In this document: piece by piece, positions 1 through 7,931 of the stretch
How positions within the stretch are numbered: the first letter of the stretch is position 1
How the letters are laid out: the number at the start of each line of letters is the position of its first letter
Source of the DNA: Candidatus Syntropharchaeum sp.
Lineage (GTDB): Archaea; Halobacteriota; Syntropharchaeia; Syntropharchaeales; Syntropharchaeaceae
NCBI GenBank assembly: GCA_026134025.1
Contig: JAOQII010000016.1
Location: 1 to 38,086 of the forward strand
DNA: 38,086 nt
Direction of reading: 5' to 3'
Made by a program: the position numbers and the translations under genes
The notes under the pieces: model-generated
Databases searched by the model: none
Seen by the model: only the letters and a program-made list of their open reading frames with translations
What the model was told of the DNA's origin: nothing

Positions 1-948
1 GTCTGTCTTGTCAAACTCGACTGCATACAGGTGTCCGTCACCGTATCCACCGTGTTCGCTTGTGCTGTTCTTGGCTGTGAAGTATATCCGGCCTGTATCA
101 TCGTTGTACATGATCGATGACCTGATCTCTTCAACCGGTGTGATACCGAACTCCTCTGAGACGTTGAAGTAGCTTATGAACGTCCCGTCGTCCTTGTTGA
201 GGCATGTGACGTTGGCTTTATCATCGCCATAGACGATGTAATCCCCGATGATTGCTGCACCAGCCCCGTTGTAGCCAGTGATGTATGGTGCTGTCCTCTC
301 CCAGATCAAATCGCTCACGTTGCTTGCGTTGAGGCAGTAGTAGGTGCCATAGCCCGTACTTGAACTGCTTGTTCCTTTCCAGTTGCCAACGTATATCTTG
401 CCGTCGTAGTATGTGATGGGGGTGTTCAGTTGATAACCGCTCGAACCGACCGATGCGTACTCGCGTATCGTTCCATTCCTTGCATAGATCGCTGTGATTC
501 TGCCCTCTCCCACGCTCAGATTTCCTTTGCTCGTTGCAACGTAGAGGATTCCATCATGGTATGCCGGGGTTGAGAGTTCGAACGAGCCTTCCGCTGCATT
601 GCACATCGTGAACTGTGGACTCCATATCGGATCACCTGTCGTCACATTGTATCCAGAGACGTTCCCTGTGCAGTCAAGGACAAAGACCACGTCTCCATGA
701 TCAGGTACATCCTTTGCAACGATCGGGACAACGTTTATCCCTGCAGCCATCCACTGGTTCGTATGCGTCATCACGTTCCAGCTAACGCTTCTTCCAAGAA
801 TCTTATCATTGCAAACGCCCGTATTCACCTCATCCTTCTGGAACTGGGGCCATTCAGACGCCGTGACCGTAACAACCGTCAATACCATCATAACACAGAT
901 TGCAATTATCATGATCTGTGTACCGTAAAATTTTCCATCCCTTTTCAT
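1..948 (-). CDS. Secreted PQQ-type beta-propeller repeat protein (3' end cut by window)
   Basis: The minus strand is open from an ATG at 948 to base 1, giving 316 residues with no stop. Residues about 10-30 form one hydrophobic segment (IMIIAICVMMVLTVVTV) followed by AS, as in a signal peptide or N-terminal anchor, so the protein is probably exported. The mature N-terminus EWPQFQKDEVNTG is the usual opening of PQQ-like beta-propeller proteins. Repeated blade-like strands follow, such as GILYVATSKGNL, GKIYVGNWKG and GRIYFTAKNS, alternating with G/D-rich turns; there are many Asn-x-Ser/Thr sequons. The ATG at 954 was rejected because it hits TGA after two codons. Likely a cell-surface protein of unknown ligand; binding of PQQ itself is not implied. 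The preceding 325 bases carry its promoter and an inverted repeat. Confidence 0.75.
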   Translation of the reverse strand, partial: MKRDGKFYGTQIMIIAICVMMVLTVVTVTASEWPQFQKDEVNTGVCNDKILGRSVSWNVMTHTNQWMAAGINVVPIVAKDVPDHGDVVFVLDCTGNVSGYNVTTGDPIWSPQFTMCNAAEGSFELSTPAYHDGILYVATSKGNLSVGEGRITAIYARNGTIREYASVGSSGYQLNTPITYYDGKIYVGNWKGTSSSSTGYGTYYCLNASNVSDLIWERTAPYITGYNGAGAAIIGDYIVYGDDKANVTCLNKDDGTFISYFNVSEEFGITPVEEIRSSIMYNDDTGRIYFTAKNSTSEHGGYGDGHLYAVEFDKTD

Positions 949-976
949 TTATTCATCTCCTTACTCTATAGAAGGT

Positions 977-1055
977 GGTATCCGCAGACGGGCTTTGATT
1001 GAAGGCGTGCACATCGAAGCAAGAGGAAGACCTGCTTTTTATGACTGCGGATACC
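977..1055 (-). repeat. Perfect 11-bp inverted repeat in the leader of the beta-propeller gene
   Basis: GGTATCCGCAG at 977-987 and its exact complement CTGCGGATACC at 1045-1055 flank a 57-base loop. The loop holds a nested smaller pair, AAGCA at 1017-1021 and TGCTT at 1033-1037. It lies 29 bases upstream of the start codon at 948, in the presumed 5' leader, so it could fold as an RNA stem-loop or act as an operator. Confidence 0.5.
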
Positions 1056-1200
1056 TATTTTGGGTGAAGTGATAAATGGTAAAAGATCCCCTATACGGTA
1101 AAATTTCAATTCACTCCTTACCATCTATGCCACCTCGCTTGTTCAGTTAACAAATTTTTATGTTTTAACTCTGTTTAATTCGAGTAAGTGTGATGTACTT

Positions 1201-1213
1201 ATCATATATAAAC
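1201..1213 (-). promoter_or_regulatory. Candidate TATA box for the beta-propeller gene
   Basis: On the minus strand this reads GTTTATATATGAT, a strong archaeal TATA element. It would place transcription start near 1185 and give a leader of roughly 235 bases containing the inverted repeat. Nearer alternatives exist, for example ATAAAAAG at 1041-1034, so the assignment is tentative. The rest of the 949-1273 gap shows no supportable gene. Confidence 0.35.
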
Positions 1214-1242
1214 TTTACTATTATCTTTAAAAAAATAAAGTT
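1211..1242 (-). terminator. Terminator of the aroC-gatD-DUF3467-cfbB operon
   Basis: Downstream of the cfbB stop, the minus strand carries a T-rich tract (TTTATTTTTTT, 1239-1229) set within the inverted repeat AACTTTA (1211-1217) / TAAAGTT (1236-1242). Oligo-T tracts are the usual archaeal termination signal. Confidence 0.5.
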
Positions 1243-1273
1243 AACTTGAATTCATCGCACCCTGAGCGTAGTT

Positions 1274-2632
1274 TCAGCCTCTCCTGAACGCTTCCATCGC
1301 TTCTCTAAATCTTACAACAGGCTCAGGATCTGATGCAAAGTGGAGATGCATGTACGAAGCAAGTGTTCCGCCCTGGATGATCCCGTCATGTTTACCATCG
1401 ATCCCATTTCCCCGTAGCATCCTGTATGCAAACCGCAAATCTTCCGGCGGATCATGGACTGCTGTATAGTGAAACTCATGACCCAGCACACGCTTTCCTT
1501 TTGCAAATAATACTGAGTCGTTTATCGTCTCTGCAACCGTGAACTTGACGTGCCTTCCATTCATACCCGATTCAATCGGCAGGAAACCAACCCCTCTCGA
1601 TCCAGCGAGTTTTTTTCCGAGATAAATTAAACCACCACACTCTGCAATTGTCGGGATTCCATCATCAAGCACTCTCTGCAGGTCTTTAAGCATACTCTCA
1701 TTTCTTGAAAGCTCTTTTGCGAATACCTCGGGGTAGCCCCCTCCAATATAAAGCCCATCAAGTTGGGGAAGTCTTTTGTCACTCAGTGGGCTGAAAAATA
1801 CAGGTTCACAGCCGTTTATGCGCAGAAGGTCGAGCGAATCCTCGTAATAGAAGTTGAAGGCATCGTCGTATGCAACCCCCACCCTGAAGATACCATCACC
1901 AATGCCCTCTTGCCTTAAAAAAACCACAGGGGCTTCCGTCTCTATTTCTGGAGCACTCTCTGCGATCTCAAGGATTCTGTCAAGATCTACGTACGTCTCG
2001 ATAACAGAGCGAATCCCCTCAAGCTCAATTCCTGACTCTAAGATCGGAATAAGTCCAAGATGTCTGTCACAGATCTCCATCTCTTCGGATCTGGGGATTG
2101 CACCAATCACACTGACCCCTGCAAGATCCTCGACCGCGGTAACCACCTTCTTTCTGTGCTCCTCGCCGGCGATATTGTTCAGGATGACACCTTTTATCAT
2201 AACCTCACGATCAAAGGATTTAAACCCGTGAACGATCGCTGCGGCGCTCTTTGTAATACTCTTTGCATTCACGATCAGGATCACGGGGGCTTTCAGGATC
2301 TTTGCAATATGCGCTGTGCTCCCCTCTTCCTGATGTATCGAGATTCCCTCAAATAATCCTCTTACACCTTCGATGATCGATAAATCCTTGCTGGTGCTGT
2401 TTCGAAAGAAGATCTCTTTTATTGTCGCTGGTGTCATCAGCACACTGTCAATATTTCGAGATGAATGCCCTGTTGCCTTGCGGTGGTATCCGGGATCGAT
2501 ATAATCAGGTCCGACCTTGTAACCCTGGACATCAAAACCACGCCCTGTCAGGGCTGACATCACGCCTGTTGTGATTGTGGTCTTCCCGACGCCGCTACCC
2601 GATCCTGCAAATATGATTCTTGGAAATTTCAT
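1274..2632 (-). CDS. cfbB: CbiA/CfbB-family a,c-diamide synthase (Ni-sirohydrochlorin or cobyrinate)
   Basis: Glutamine- and ATP-dependent amidase that converts two acetate side chains of a tetrapyrrole to amides. The CbiA branch acts on cobyrinate (B12); the CfbB branch acts on Ni-sirohydrochlorin for coenzyme F430, the cofactor of methyl-CoM reductase. The 452 residues have the family length. The P-loop GSGSGVGKTT is at 10-19, the conserved block GPDYIDPGYH at 41-50, and the class I glutaminase domain fills the C-terminal half with nucleophile Cys332 in AECGG. Last gene of a minus operon, 7 bases after DUF3467. Which substrate applies cannot be told from the sequence alone; an MCR-type genome is expected to need CfbB, and B12 routes can use a paralogue. 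Confidence 0.85.
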   Translation of the reverse strand: MKFPRIIFAGSGSGVGKTTITTGVMSALTGRGFDVQGYKVGPDYIDPGYHRKATGHSSRNIDSVLMTPATIKEIFFRNSTSKDLSIIEGVRGLFEGISIHQEEGSTAHIAKILKAPVILIVNAKSITKSAAAIVHGFKSFDREVMIKGVILNNIAGEEHRKKVVTAVEDLAGVSVIGAIPRSEEMEICDRHLGLIPILESGIELEGIRSVIETYVDLDRILEIAESAPEIETEAPVVFLRQEGIGDGIFRVGVAYDDAFNFYYEDSLDLLRINGCEPVFFSPLSDKRLPQLDGLYIGGGYPEVFAKELSRNESMLKDLQRVLDDGIPTIAECGGLIYLGKKLAGSRGVGFLPIESGMNGRHVKFTVAETINDSVLFAKGKRVLGHEFHYTAVHDPPEDLRFAYRMLRGNGIDGKHDGIIQGGTLASYMHLHFASDPEPVVRFREAMEAFRRG

Positions 2633-2639
2633 CTGCTTT

Positions 2640-2987
2640 TCAGCCTATATAGGTCAGATCCTCCTTCTTTTCTGCCCCCCCGTCCTCTGCATCTTTCTGT
2701 CCCACGCCAGGCACATTTATGGTACCGAACTTCCGCTCATAGTTCGCAACATTCTCTTTGAATGCCTGCAAGAAGACCTTTGCATGATTCGGGCTGAGTT
2801 TTATCCTTGTGAGTACCTCGAAAGTCTCCTTCTCAGGAATAAAGACTCCGAAATCGATCGTAAAGTCATGGAGGCTGTTTGAGATCCTTGCAACATTTGA
2901 ATAGATCCCTTCAAGCTTATCTTCCGATATATTGAACTTAATCGAACCGATATCTGATTTACCCTTTAGTAGTTTATTTCCCATCAA
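2640..2987 (-). CDS. DUF3467 family protein
   Basis: A 115-residue protein of the DUF3467 family, recognised by the pattern S(N)SLHDFTIDFGVF near residue 38, then RIKLSPNHAKVFLQAFKEN and YERKFG. Function is unknown; the family is small, soluble and common in archaea. No signal peptide or membrane segment is seen. The tail after residue 95 is charged and low in complexity (KDAEDGGAEKKED). Its start overlaps the gatD stop by four bases (ATGA), so translation is probably coupled to gatD, and it sits 7 bases before cfbB. Confidence 0.7.
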   Translation of the reverse strand: MMGNKLLKGKSDIGSIKFNISEDKLEGIYSNVARISNSLHDFTIDFGVFIPEKETFEVLTRIKLSPNHAKVFLQAFKENVANYERKFGTINVPGVGQKDAEDGGAEKKEDLTYIG

Positions 2988-4237
2988 AACCCACCTATAA
3001 CATCTGTTGAATCTGTGATTTCACCAACTATATTGGTTTTCATCATATCTTTAATCTTATCTGGGTCTTTTTCTCGATTCAGAAGCCACATAAGCTTTAT
3101 AAGTGCAACTTCAGGAAGCATATCCTCTCCTTCAATTACACCAAGCTTGAGAAGGTCGCGGCCCGTATCATAGACCCTGTCACATACCCTGCCATAGAGA
3201 CACTGTGAGGTCATAACCACGATAACACCAGCATCAATGAGGCGCCCTATCGCATCAAACCAGGTGCTCGATGTATGACCAAGCCCTGTCCCTTCGATCA
3301 CAACGCCTCTGTAACCTCGTTCCCTGTAAAAGTCGAGGATTTCTGGGTCTGCACCAGGATAGAACTTGACAAGTGCAACTCGCTCTTCTAAACCATCATA
3401 GAGTGCTAAAGCCACCTCTCCCCGTTTTGTATGTGATTCTTCTATCTCAATTTTGAGGTCTGGATAACTCACCTTTCCTATCGGATTTACATTGATCGAT
3501 CTGAACGCATCCCTGCGTGATGTGTGCATCTTTCGAACCTTGACGCCCCTGTGGATCAAACAAAAATCATCAGAGGTTGAGCCGTGCATCACACAGACAA
3601 CCTCTGCAATATCTGAGGTTGCAACCTTCGCGGCGGCAAGCGCATTCATCACATTATCGCTCGATGGTCTGTCTGCACTGCGCTGTGAACCCACGAGTAC
3701 GATCGGAACAGGAGTTCGCACCATGAATGCAAGCGCAGCGGCTGTGAATCCAAGCGTATCTGTTCCATGCGTTATGATAATTCCCTCTGCACCATCTTTG
3801 ATCTTCTCATAAACCCGTCTTGCAAGCTCAATCCAGTAAGAAACCTGCATATTCTCGCTCAGAATGTTGTAAACAACCTCTGCATCGAAATTTGCGATTT
3901 TTTCAAGCTCTGGAATCGCCTGAAGGATCTCACCTGCAGTAAACTGGCTTGTAACCGCACCGGTTCTGTAGTCCACTCTGCATGCGATCGTACCGCCTGT
4001 TGAGAGGATAACAAGATTCGGAAGCGATGAGTCGCGATGATACTCATATTGCTGCGCGTTCTCAGCCTTTTCAACCTCTCGCGACTCGAGTATCTTCACC
4101 CGATCCTTCTTAAGACCGATGTTATACCCATTTGAAAGCTTGATCACAAGATGATCAGTGGCACCTGGCAGGAGTGTACCTTCATAGATTTTTTCTCCAC
4201 GTTCCAGGCGTACCCATGATCCCTCTTCAATCTTCAT
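2984..4237 (-). CDS. gatD: Glu-tRNA(Gln) amidotransferase subunit D
   Basis: Archaeal GatDE converts Glu-tRNA(Gln) to Gln-tRNA(Gln). GatD is the asparaginase-like subunit that releases ammonia from an amide donor. The 417 residues begin with a roughly 75-residue beta-rich domain typical of GatD and absent from plain L-asparaginases. The type I asparaginase core follows, with the first catalytic Thr at 83 (STGGTIACR) and Thr159-Asp160 in THGTDTLGF. The partner gatE is not in the window. The gene overlaps aroC upstream and DUF3467 downstream by four bases each, so the operon is translationally coupled. L-asparaginase I is the alternative, but the N-terminal domain argues against it. Confidence 0.92.
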   Translation of the reverse strand: MKIEEGSWVRLERGEKIYEGTLLPGATDHLVIKLSNGYNIGLKKDRVKILESREVEKAENAQQYEYHRDSSLPNLVILSTGGTIACRVDYRTGAVTSQFTAGEILQAIPELEKIANFDAEVVYNILSENMQVSYWIELARRVYEKIKDGAEGIIITHGTDTLGFTAAALAFMVRTPVPIVLVGSQRSADRPSSDNVMNALAAAKVATSDIAEVVCVMHGSTSDDFCLIHRGVKVRKMHTSRRDAFRSINVNPIGKVSYPDLKIEIEESHTKRGEVALALYDGLEERVALVKFYPGADPEILDFYRERGYRGVVIEGTGLGHTSSTWFDAIGRLIDAGVIVVMTSQCLYGRVCDRVYDTGRDLLKLGVIEGEDMLPEVALIKLMWLLNREKDPDKIKDMMKTNIVGEITDSTDVIGGF

Positions 4238-5373
4238 TCTCTGAGTCTCTTCCAGATTTCATCTCCCCTGGTCAATCCTTCATATCCTCTTGCCATCATC
4301 AGTGCATCTGTTATCGCGATCATGACCATCGCCTCTGCTACAGGGTAGATTCTTGGACAGATCGTGGCATCTCGCCTTGTTATCGGTGCCAGGGTCGTCT
4401 CCTCCATCTTTCTGATATCTACCGTCTTCTGCGGAAGTGAGATCGTTGGTGTGGGTTTCACGGCAATCCTCACAACAATATCCTCTCCATTTGATATTCC
4501 GCCGGAGAAGCCGCCAGAGTTGTTCGTTCTGAACCTCACCCTCCCTTCATCATCAATGTATGGGAGATCGTTACACTCAGATCCCTTCATCCGTGCTGCT
4601 TCAAAGCCTGCACCGACCTCAACGCCTGTAACCGCACCGATTGACATAAGCCCATGTGCGATCGTTGCTCTGAGCTTATCAAATACAGGTTCGCCAAGTC
4701 CTGGTGGCACACCCCTTGCAATGACCTCGATGATCCCACCACATGTATCACCCTCATCTTTGACCTCAAGAATCTTCTCGATCATACGTTCGGCTGCCTC
4801 AAAATCGGGGCAGTTGAGTTCGTTCTTTCGGTAGTTTGCCTTGATCTCCTCGAAGGTCATCTCTTTTGCCCTTATCCCGTAGCTCTCCTTGACATAACCG
4901 ATCACCTCGATTCCTTCCTGAAGCAGGATCTGCTTTGCAACGGCTCCACCTGCGACCCTTCCAACCGTCTCCCTGCCGCTTGCTCTCCCTGCACCACACC
5001 AGTCTGCATACCCGCCGTACTTGACAAAGAATGTATACTCTGCATGTCCAGGGCGGATCTCATCCTTGTAATCACGGTACTGCTGGATGTGAATATCCTG
5101 CGTATCCACGTTGTAAACAAGAAGCCCCACCGGTGCACCCGATGTGTACCCTTCCTGATTCATGCCTGCAACGATCTCGACCTGATCTGTCTCCTTACGG
5201 GGCGAGTCGAGTTCACTCTGACCTGGACGTCGCTTATCAAGCTCCTCCTGAATCATTTCATTGGTAAGTTTAAGCCCTGGTGGAACACCATCAACGATGG
5301 TAAAAAGTGCTCTGCCATAGGATTCACCGCATGTTGTAACCCTGAACATCCTTCCGAATGTGTTTCCAAGCAT
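4234..5373 (-). CDS. aroC: Chorismate synthase
   Basis: Last step of the shikimate pathway: 5-enolpyruvylshikimate-3-phosphate to chorismate, using reduced FMN. The 379 residues match the family length. Signature blocks are visible in order: GESYGRALFTIVDGVPPG near 16, RRPGQSELDSPRKETD near 48, GHAEYTFFVKYG with GRASGRETVGRVAGGA near 110-150, a SGGISNGEDI segment near 290 and KPTPTISLPQKTVD near 312. First gene of the minus operon; the GAGGT ribosome-binding site lies about 9 bases before the ATG and a TATA box about 50 bases upstream. Its stop overlaps the gatD start by ATGA. No other aromatic-pathway gene is nearby. Confidence 0.97.
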   Translation of the reverse strand: MLGNTFGRMFRVTTCGESYGRALFTIVDGVPPGLKLTNEMIQEELDKRRPGQSELDSPRKETDQVEIVAGMNQEGYTSGAPVGLLVYNVDTQDIHIQQYRDYKDEIRPGHAEYTFFVKYGGYADWCGAGRASGRETVGRVAGGAVAKQILLQEGIEVIGYVKESYGIRAKEMTFEEIKANYRKNELNCPDFEAAERMIEKILEVKDEGDTCGGIIEVIARGVPPGLGEPVFDKLRATIAHGLMSIGAVTGVEVGAGFEAARMKGSECNDLPYIDDEGRVRFRTNNSGGFSGGISNGEDIVVRIAVKPTPTISLPQKTVDIRKMEETTLAPITRRDATICPRIYPVAEAMVMIAITDALMMARGYEGLTRGDEIWKRLRE

Positions 5374-5420
5374 ATCTTTTGACCTCTTTTTTGCTCTTTC
5401 TATTCAACATAACCAGCGTT

Positions 5421-5432
5421 ATATTTATAAAT
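5421..5432 (-). promoter_or_regulatory. TATA box of the aroC operon
   Basis: The minus strand reads TTTATAAATATA here, about 50 bases upstream of the aroC ATG at 5373. Transcription would start near 5400, leaving a short leader that contains the GAGGT ribosome-binding site. Confidence 0.6.
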
Positions 5433-5716
5433 TCTGTACCACATTGTACTATGATAGTAACCATTTCAGGATTGCCGGCTCGTTTTCCAATGTTCGATGG
5501 GAATATTCACCACCTCTGCAATCGTTTTTACTTGATTGTATGATTGTATTATAGAGAATGGATCATCATTTTTATTATATCCATGTGTATTTGTCCATGA
5601 ATTTGCTTTCTAACGTGCTTAAGCCCAGAATTGAACTATTTAAACACATGCATGCCAAAATCGCGCTTTCTGGGTTCCTGAACCTTGCCCGAATTTAAGG
5701 CGTTAAGACCGATCGA
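5433..5716. other. Divergent intergenic region between aroC and pyrE
   Basis: No supportable gene in this AT-rich stretch. Features seen: the small palindrome GGTTC-ct-GAACC at 5673-5684 and a 7-bp inverted pair CCCAGAA (5624-5630) / TTCTGGG (5668-5674). The palindrome lies 33 bases upstream of the pyrE TATA element and could be an operator, but nothing else supports that. Confidence 0.3.
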
Positions 5717-5724
5717 TTTATTAT
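5717..5724 (+). promoter_or_regulatory. TATA box of pyrE
   Basis: TTTATTAT lies about 30 bases before the pyrE ATG. No Shine-Dalgarno precedes that ATG (CTAAAAATT), so the transcript is probably leaderless. Confidence 0.5.
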
Positions 5725-5749
5725 CCCTTCTTCCAAGACTCTAAAAATT

Positions 5750-6337
5750 ATGAGAGCATTTGAAGAGTCCTTTCTCAACCACCTCCTTGAAAGAGGAGCG
5801 CTCAAGTTTGGCAGGTTCACGCTAAAGAGTGGTAAGACTTCCCCCTACTTTGTCAACATAGCAACAGCGATGAATACAGGAAAAGGAGCATCGCTAACTG
5901 CAAGCGCATACACCTCAAAGATCCTCAATGATGTGGGCCTGGAGTTTGACTACCTCCACGGTCCTGCATACAAAGGGATCCCGATAGCAGCCCTCATTTC
6001 AGCAAAGCTATACGAGTTAGAGGGAGCGGATAAACGATGGGGATATGACCGAAAAGAAGCAAAAGACTATGGTGACACAGCAGATAAATTTTTTGTAGGA
6101 GATATGCAAAAGGGAGATCGGGTGCTTATGCTCGATGATGTCATAACCGATGGGGGGACCAAACTCAAGAATTTTGAGGGGCTTATTGAGATGGGTCTTG
6201 AACCTGTCGCGATCCTGGTTGCGGTCGATCGTGGAGAATTGACATCAGAGAACCAGCAAAAACTTGATGAGATGGGGGTTAAGATCTACTCAATATTACA
6301 GGTGGAGGATCTGTTAAAAGTCGGCAGACGTGTGTAG
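5750..6337 (+). CDS. pyrE: Orotate phosphoribosyltransferase
   Basis: De novo pyrimidine synthesis: orotate plus PRPP gives OMP. The 195 residues carry the PRPP-binding loop VLMLDDVITDGGT at 125-137, the PyrE-specific block GPAYKGIPIA at 71-80 and the flexible-loop segment WGYDRKEAKDYGD near 97-109. Together these separate it from other PRTases. The start is the ATG placed about 30 bases after a TATA box, with no ribosome-binding site. The next enzyme of the pathway, pyrF, is 25 kb away on the same strand, so the pair is not an operon. Confidence 0.95.
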   Translation: MRAFEESFLNHLLERGALKFGRFTLKSGKTSPYFVNIATAMNTGKGASLTASAYTSKILNDVGLEFDYLHGPAYKGIPIAALISAKLYELEGADKRWGYDRKEAKDYGDTADKFFVGDMQKGDRVLMLDDVITDGGTKLKNFEGLIEMGLEPVAILVAVDRGELTSENQQKLDEMGVKIYSILQVEDLLKVGRRV

Positions 6338-6413
6338 TAGGAAAACGAAAAGTATTTTACCGCTATCACCTGAGGATAGGACAACTAAATTTCGATATTA
6401 GGAAGGCTGAACC

Positions 6414-7739
6414 ATGGAAGAAGTTGTGATTGTTGAAGGAGTTAGAACAGCGATAGGGTCTTTTGGGGGATCTTTGAGGGACATTGAGGTGATGGACCTC
6501 GGAAAGACTGTTATCAAAGGTGTAATGGAGAAAGCTGGGCTTAAACCTGTTGTATCAGATGAAATCAAGTCGTTTAGACCGAGCATCACAAAGGATATCG
6601 AGAGAAGCGAGATAGAAGCAAAGTACATGGATTGGGACGATAGTCTCAAGCCGATCACGATCGATGAAGTCATAATGGGAAACGTCCTGCAAGGGGGGCA
6701 GGGGCAGAACACCGCAAGACAGGCTTCGATCAGGGCAGGAATGCCACAGGAAGTCAATGTCATAACGGTCAATAAGATATGTGCCTCAGGTATGAAGGCC
6801 GTAGCCCTTGGTGCTCAGGCGATAAAGGCAGGGGATGCTGAATCCGTCATCGCGGGTGGTATGGAGTGTATGAGCCATGCACCTTATGCACTCCCGAAGG
6901 CGCGCTGGGGATACAGGATGGATATATCTGGTAAAAGTGAAGCGCTCGATCTGATGGTCTATGATGGGCTTTATGAGATATTTTACGACTACCACATGGG
7001 CGTCACCGCGGAGAATATCGCAAAGGAGTACAATATTTCAAGGCGGGAGCAGGATGAGGTTGGAGCAGAGAGCCACCGAAGGGCGAGACAGGCGATCGCG
7101 GATGGCATATTTAAAGAAGAGATCGTACCAGTCCTCATCCCACAGCGAAAAGGGGATCCGAAGGTCTTTGATACTGATGAAAGGCCCATGGATACAAACG
7201 TTGAGAAGATGGCAAAACTTCGACCCGCTTTCATAAAGGATGGATCCGTCACGGCAGGGAATGCTTCTGGTATAAACGATGCGGCAGCCGCGCTCATTCT
7301 AACCTCAAGAAAGTTCGCAGAAGAGAACGACTTGAAGATTAGAGCCTCAATAAAGGGATATGCAGCAGGCGGGGTTGATCCAAAATATATGGGGCTTGGG
7401 CCAATTCCTGCAACCCGAAAACTCATGAAGAAACTAAATCTCACAGTCGAAGATATGGATGTCATCGAGCTGAACGAGGCGTTTGCATCACAGGCGATCG
7501 CGTGCATGAGGGAGCTTGGAATGCCGAGATATGGCGAGAGTGCCGAGTACACAGATCCAGGATCTGAGAAGATCAATCCGTATGGATCTGGAATATCACT
7601 CGGGCACCCGATCGGCTGCACCGGGGCGCGACTTCTTGTAACGATGCTCCATGAGATGGAGCGGAAAGATTATCATCGTGGACTTGCAACCCTATGCATC
7701 GGCGGCGGACAGGGAATGTCGATGGTTCTTGAGCGGTAA
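6414..7739 (+). CDS. Thiolase (acetyl-CoA C-acetyltransferase type)
   Basis: Thiolase II-like enzyme joining or cleaving acetoacetyl-CoA or 3-ketoacyl-CoA. All catalytic blocks are present in 441 residues: Cys123 in NKICASGMKAV, NEAFASQ, His398 in GHPIGCTG and Cys428 in LCIGGGQG. Residues about 46-80 are an extra, charged segment between the first helix region and EVIMGNVLQ, so the protein is longer than the usual 390-400. It resembles bacterial-type thiolases rather than the short archaeal thiolase paired with HMG-CoA synthase. A ribosome-binding site (AGGAAGG) precedes the ATG. It follows pyrE by 76 bases. In this lineage it could serve beta-oxidation of alkane-derived acyl-CoA or acetoacetyl-CoA synthesis for mevalonate; sequence alone does not decide. 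Confidence 0.9.
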   Translation: MEEVVIVEGVRTAIGSFGGSLRDIEVMDLGKTVIKGVMEKAGLKPVVSDEIKSFRPSITKDIERSEIEAKYMDWDDSLKPITIDEVIMGNVLQGGQGQNTARQASIRAGMPQEVNVITVNKICASGMKAVALGAQAIKAGDAESVIAGGMECMSHAPYALPKARWGYRMDISGKSEALDLMVYDGLYEIFYDYHMGVTAENIAKEYNISRREQDEVGAESHRRARQAIADGIFKEEIVPVLIPQRKGDPKVFDTDERPMDTNVEKMAKLRPAFIKDGSVTAGNASGINDAAAALILTSRKFAEENDLKIRASIKGYAAGGVDPKYMGLGPIPATRKLMKKLNLTVEDMDVIELNEAFASQAIACMRELGMPRYGESAEYTDPGSEKINPYGSGISLGHPIGCTGARLLVTMLHEMERKDYHRGLATLCIGGGQGMSMVLER

Positions 7740-7770
7740 GCACATGTAAAATATCTCCTCCACCACTTCT

Positions 7771-7785
7771 ATTTTTTTGATTTTA
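7771..7785 (+). terminator. Oligo-T terminator after the thiolase gene
   Basis: ATTTTTTTGATTTTA begins about 31 bases after the thiolase stop: two T-runs, as in archaeal intrinsic termination, placed before the promoter of the ribosomal operon. Confidence 0.55.
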
Positions 7786-7820
7786 TTGCAGATAGCACAA
7801 TCTTACACGGCCTGCGATAA

Positions 7821-7830
7821 ACTATATAAA
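7821..7830 (+). promoter_or_regulatory. TATA box of the rpl7ae operon
   Basis: ACTATATAAA gives an expected start near 7852-7856 and so a leader of about 78 bases, long for this window and structured (next entry). Confidence 0.6.
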
Positions 7831-7853
7831 CTGGAGTGATGTAAGGTGTGTGC

Positions 7854-7926
7854 CCACGTAAAGCGTGGATTTGAGTACAATGATTGATGACGGATCTGTT
7901 AATGTGAATGGATCCTGAGGGAGGAA
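7854..7926 (+). promoter_or_regulatory. Structured rpl7ae leader with a kink-turn-like element over the ribosome-binding site
   Basis: Two elements are visible. A 5' hairpin CCACG (7854-7858) / CGTGG (7864-7868) sits at the expected transcript start. The second can be drawn as a kink-turn: GA at 7889-7890 facing GA at 7917-7918 as tandem sheared pairs, a C-U position, then a 5-bp helix GGATC (7892-7896) / GATCC (7911-7915). The 3' strand reads CTGA and runs straight into the ribosome-binding site GGGAGGA. L7Ae binds kink-turns, and in some archaea it represses its own mRNA through one. The canonical helix on the other side of the bulge is weak here (two G-U pairs at best), so this is a candidate only. 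Confidence 0.35.
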
Positions 7927-7931
7927 TAATA

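Noticed and set aside
2984-4237. Plain L-asparaginase instead of GatD
   Set aside because: The N-terminal domain of about 75 residues before the asparaginase core and the archaeal context favour GatD.
5600-5700. Small RNA gene between aroC and pyrE
   Set aside because: The inverted repeats are short and widely spaced, and no cloverleaf, C/D box pair or other known RNA pattern could be drawn.
6989-7621. Long antisense frames opposite the thiolase and other genes (also at 4364-5382 and 32472-33368)
   Set aside because: They mirror strong coding frames on the other strand, have composition typical of antisense shadows and match no family.
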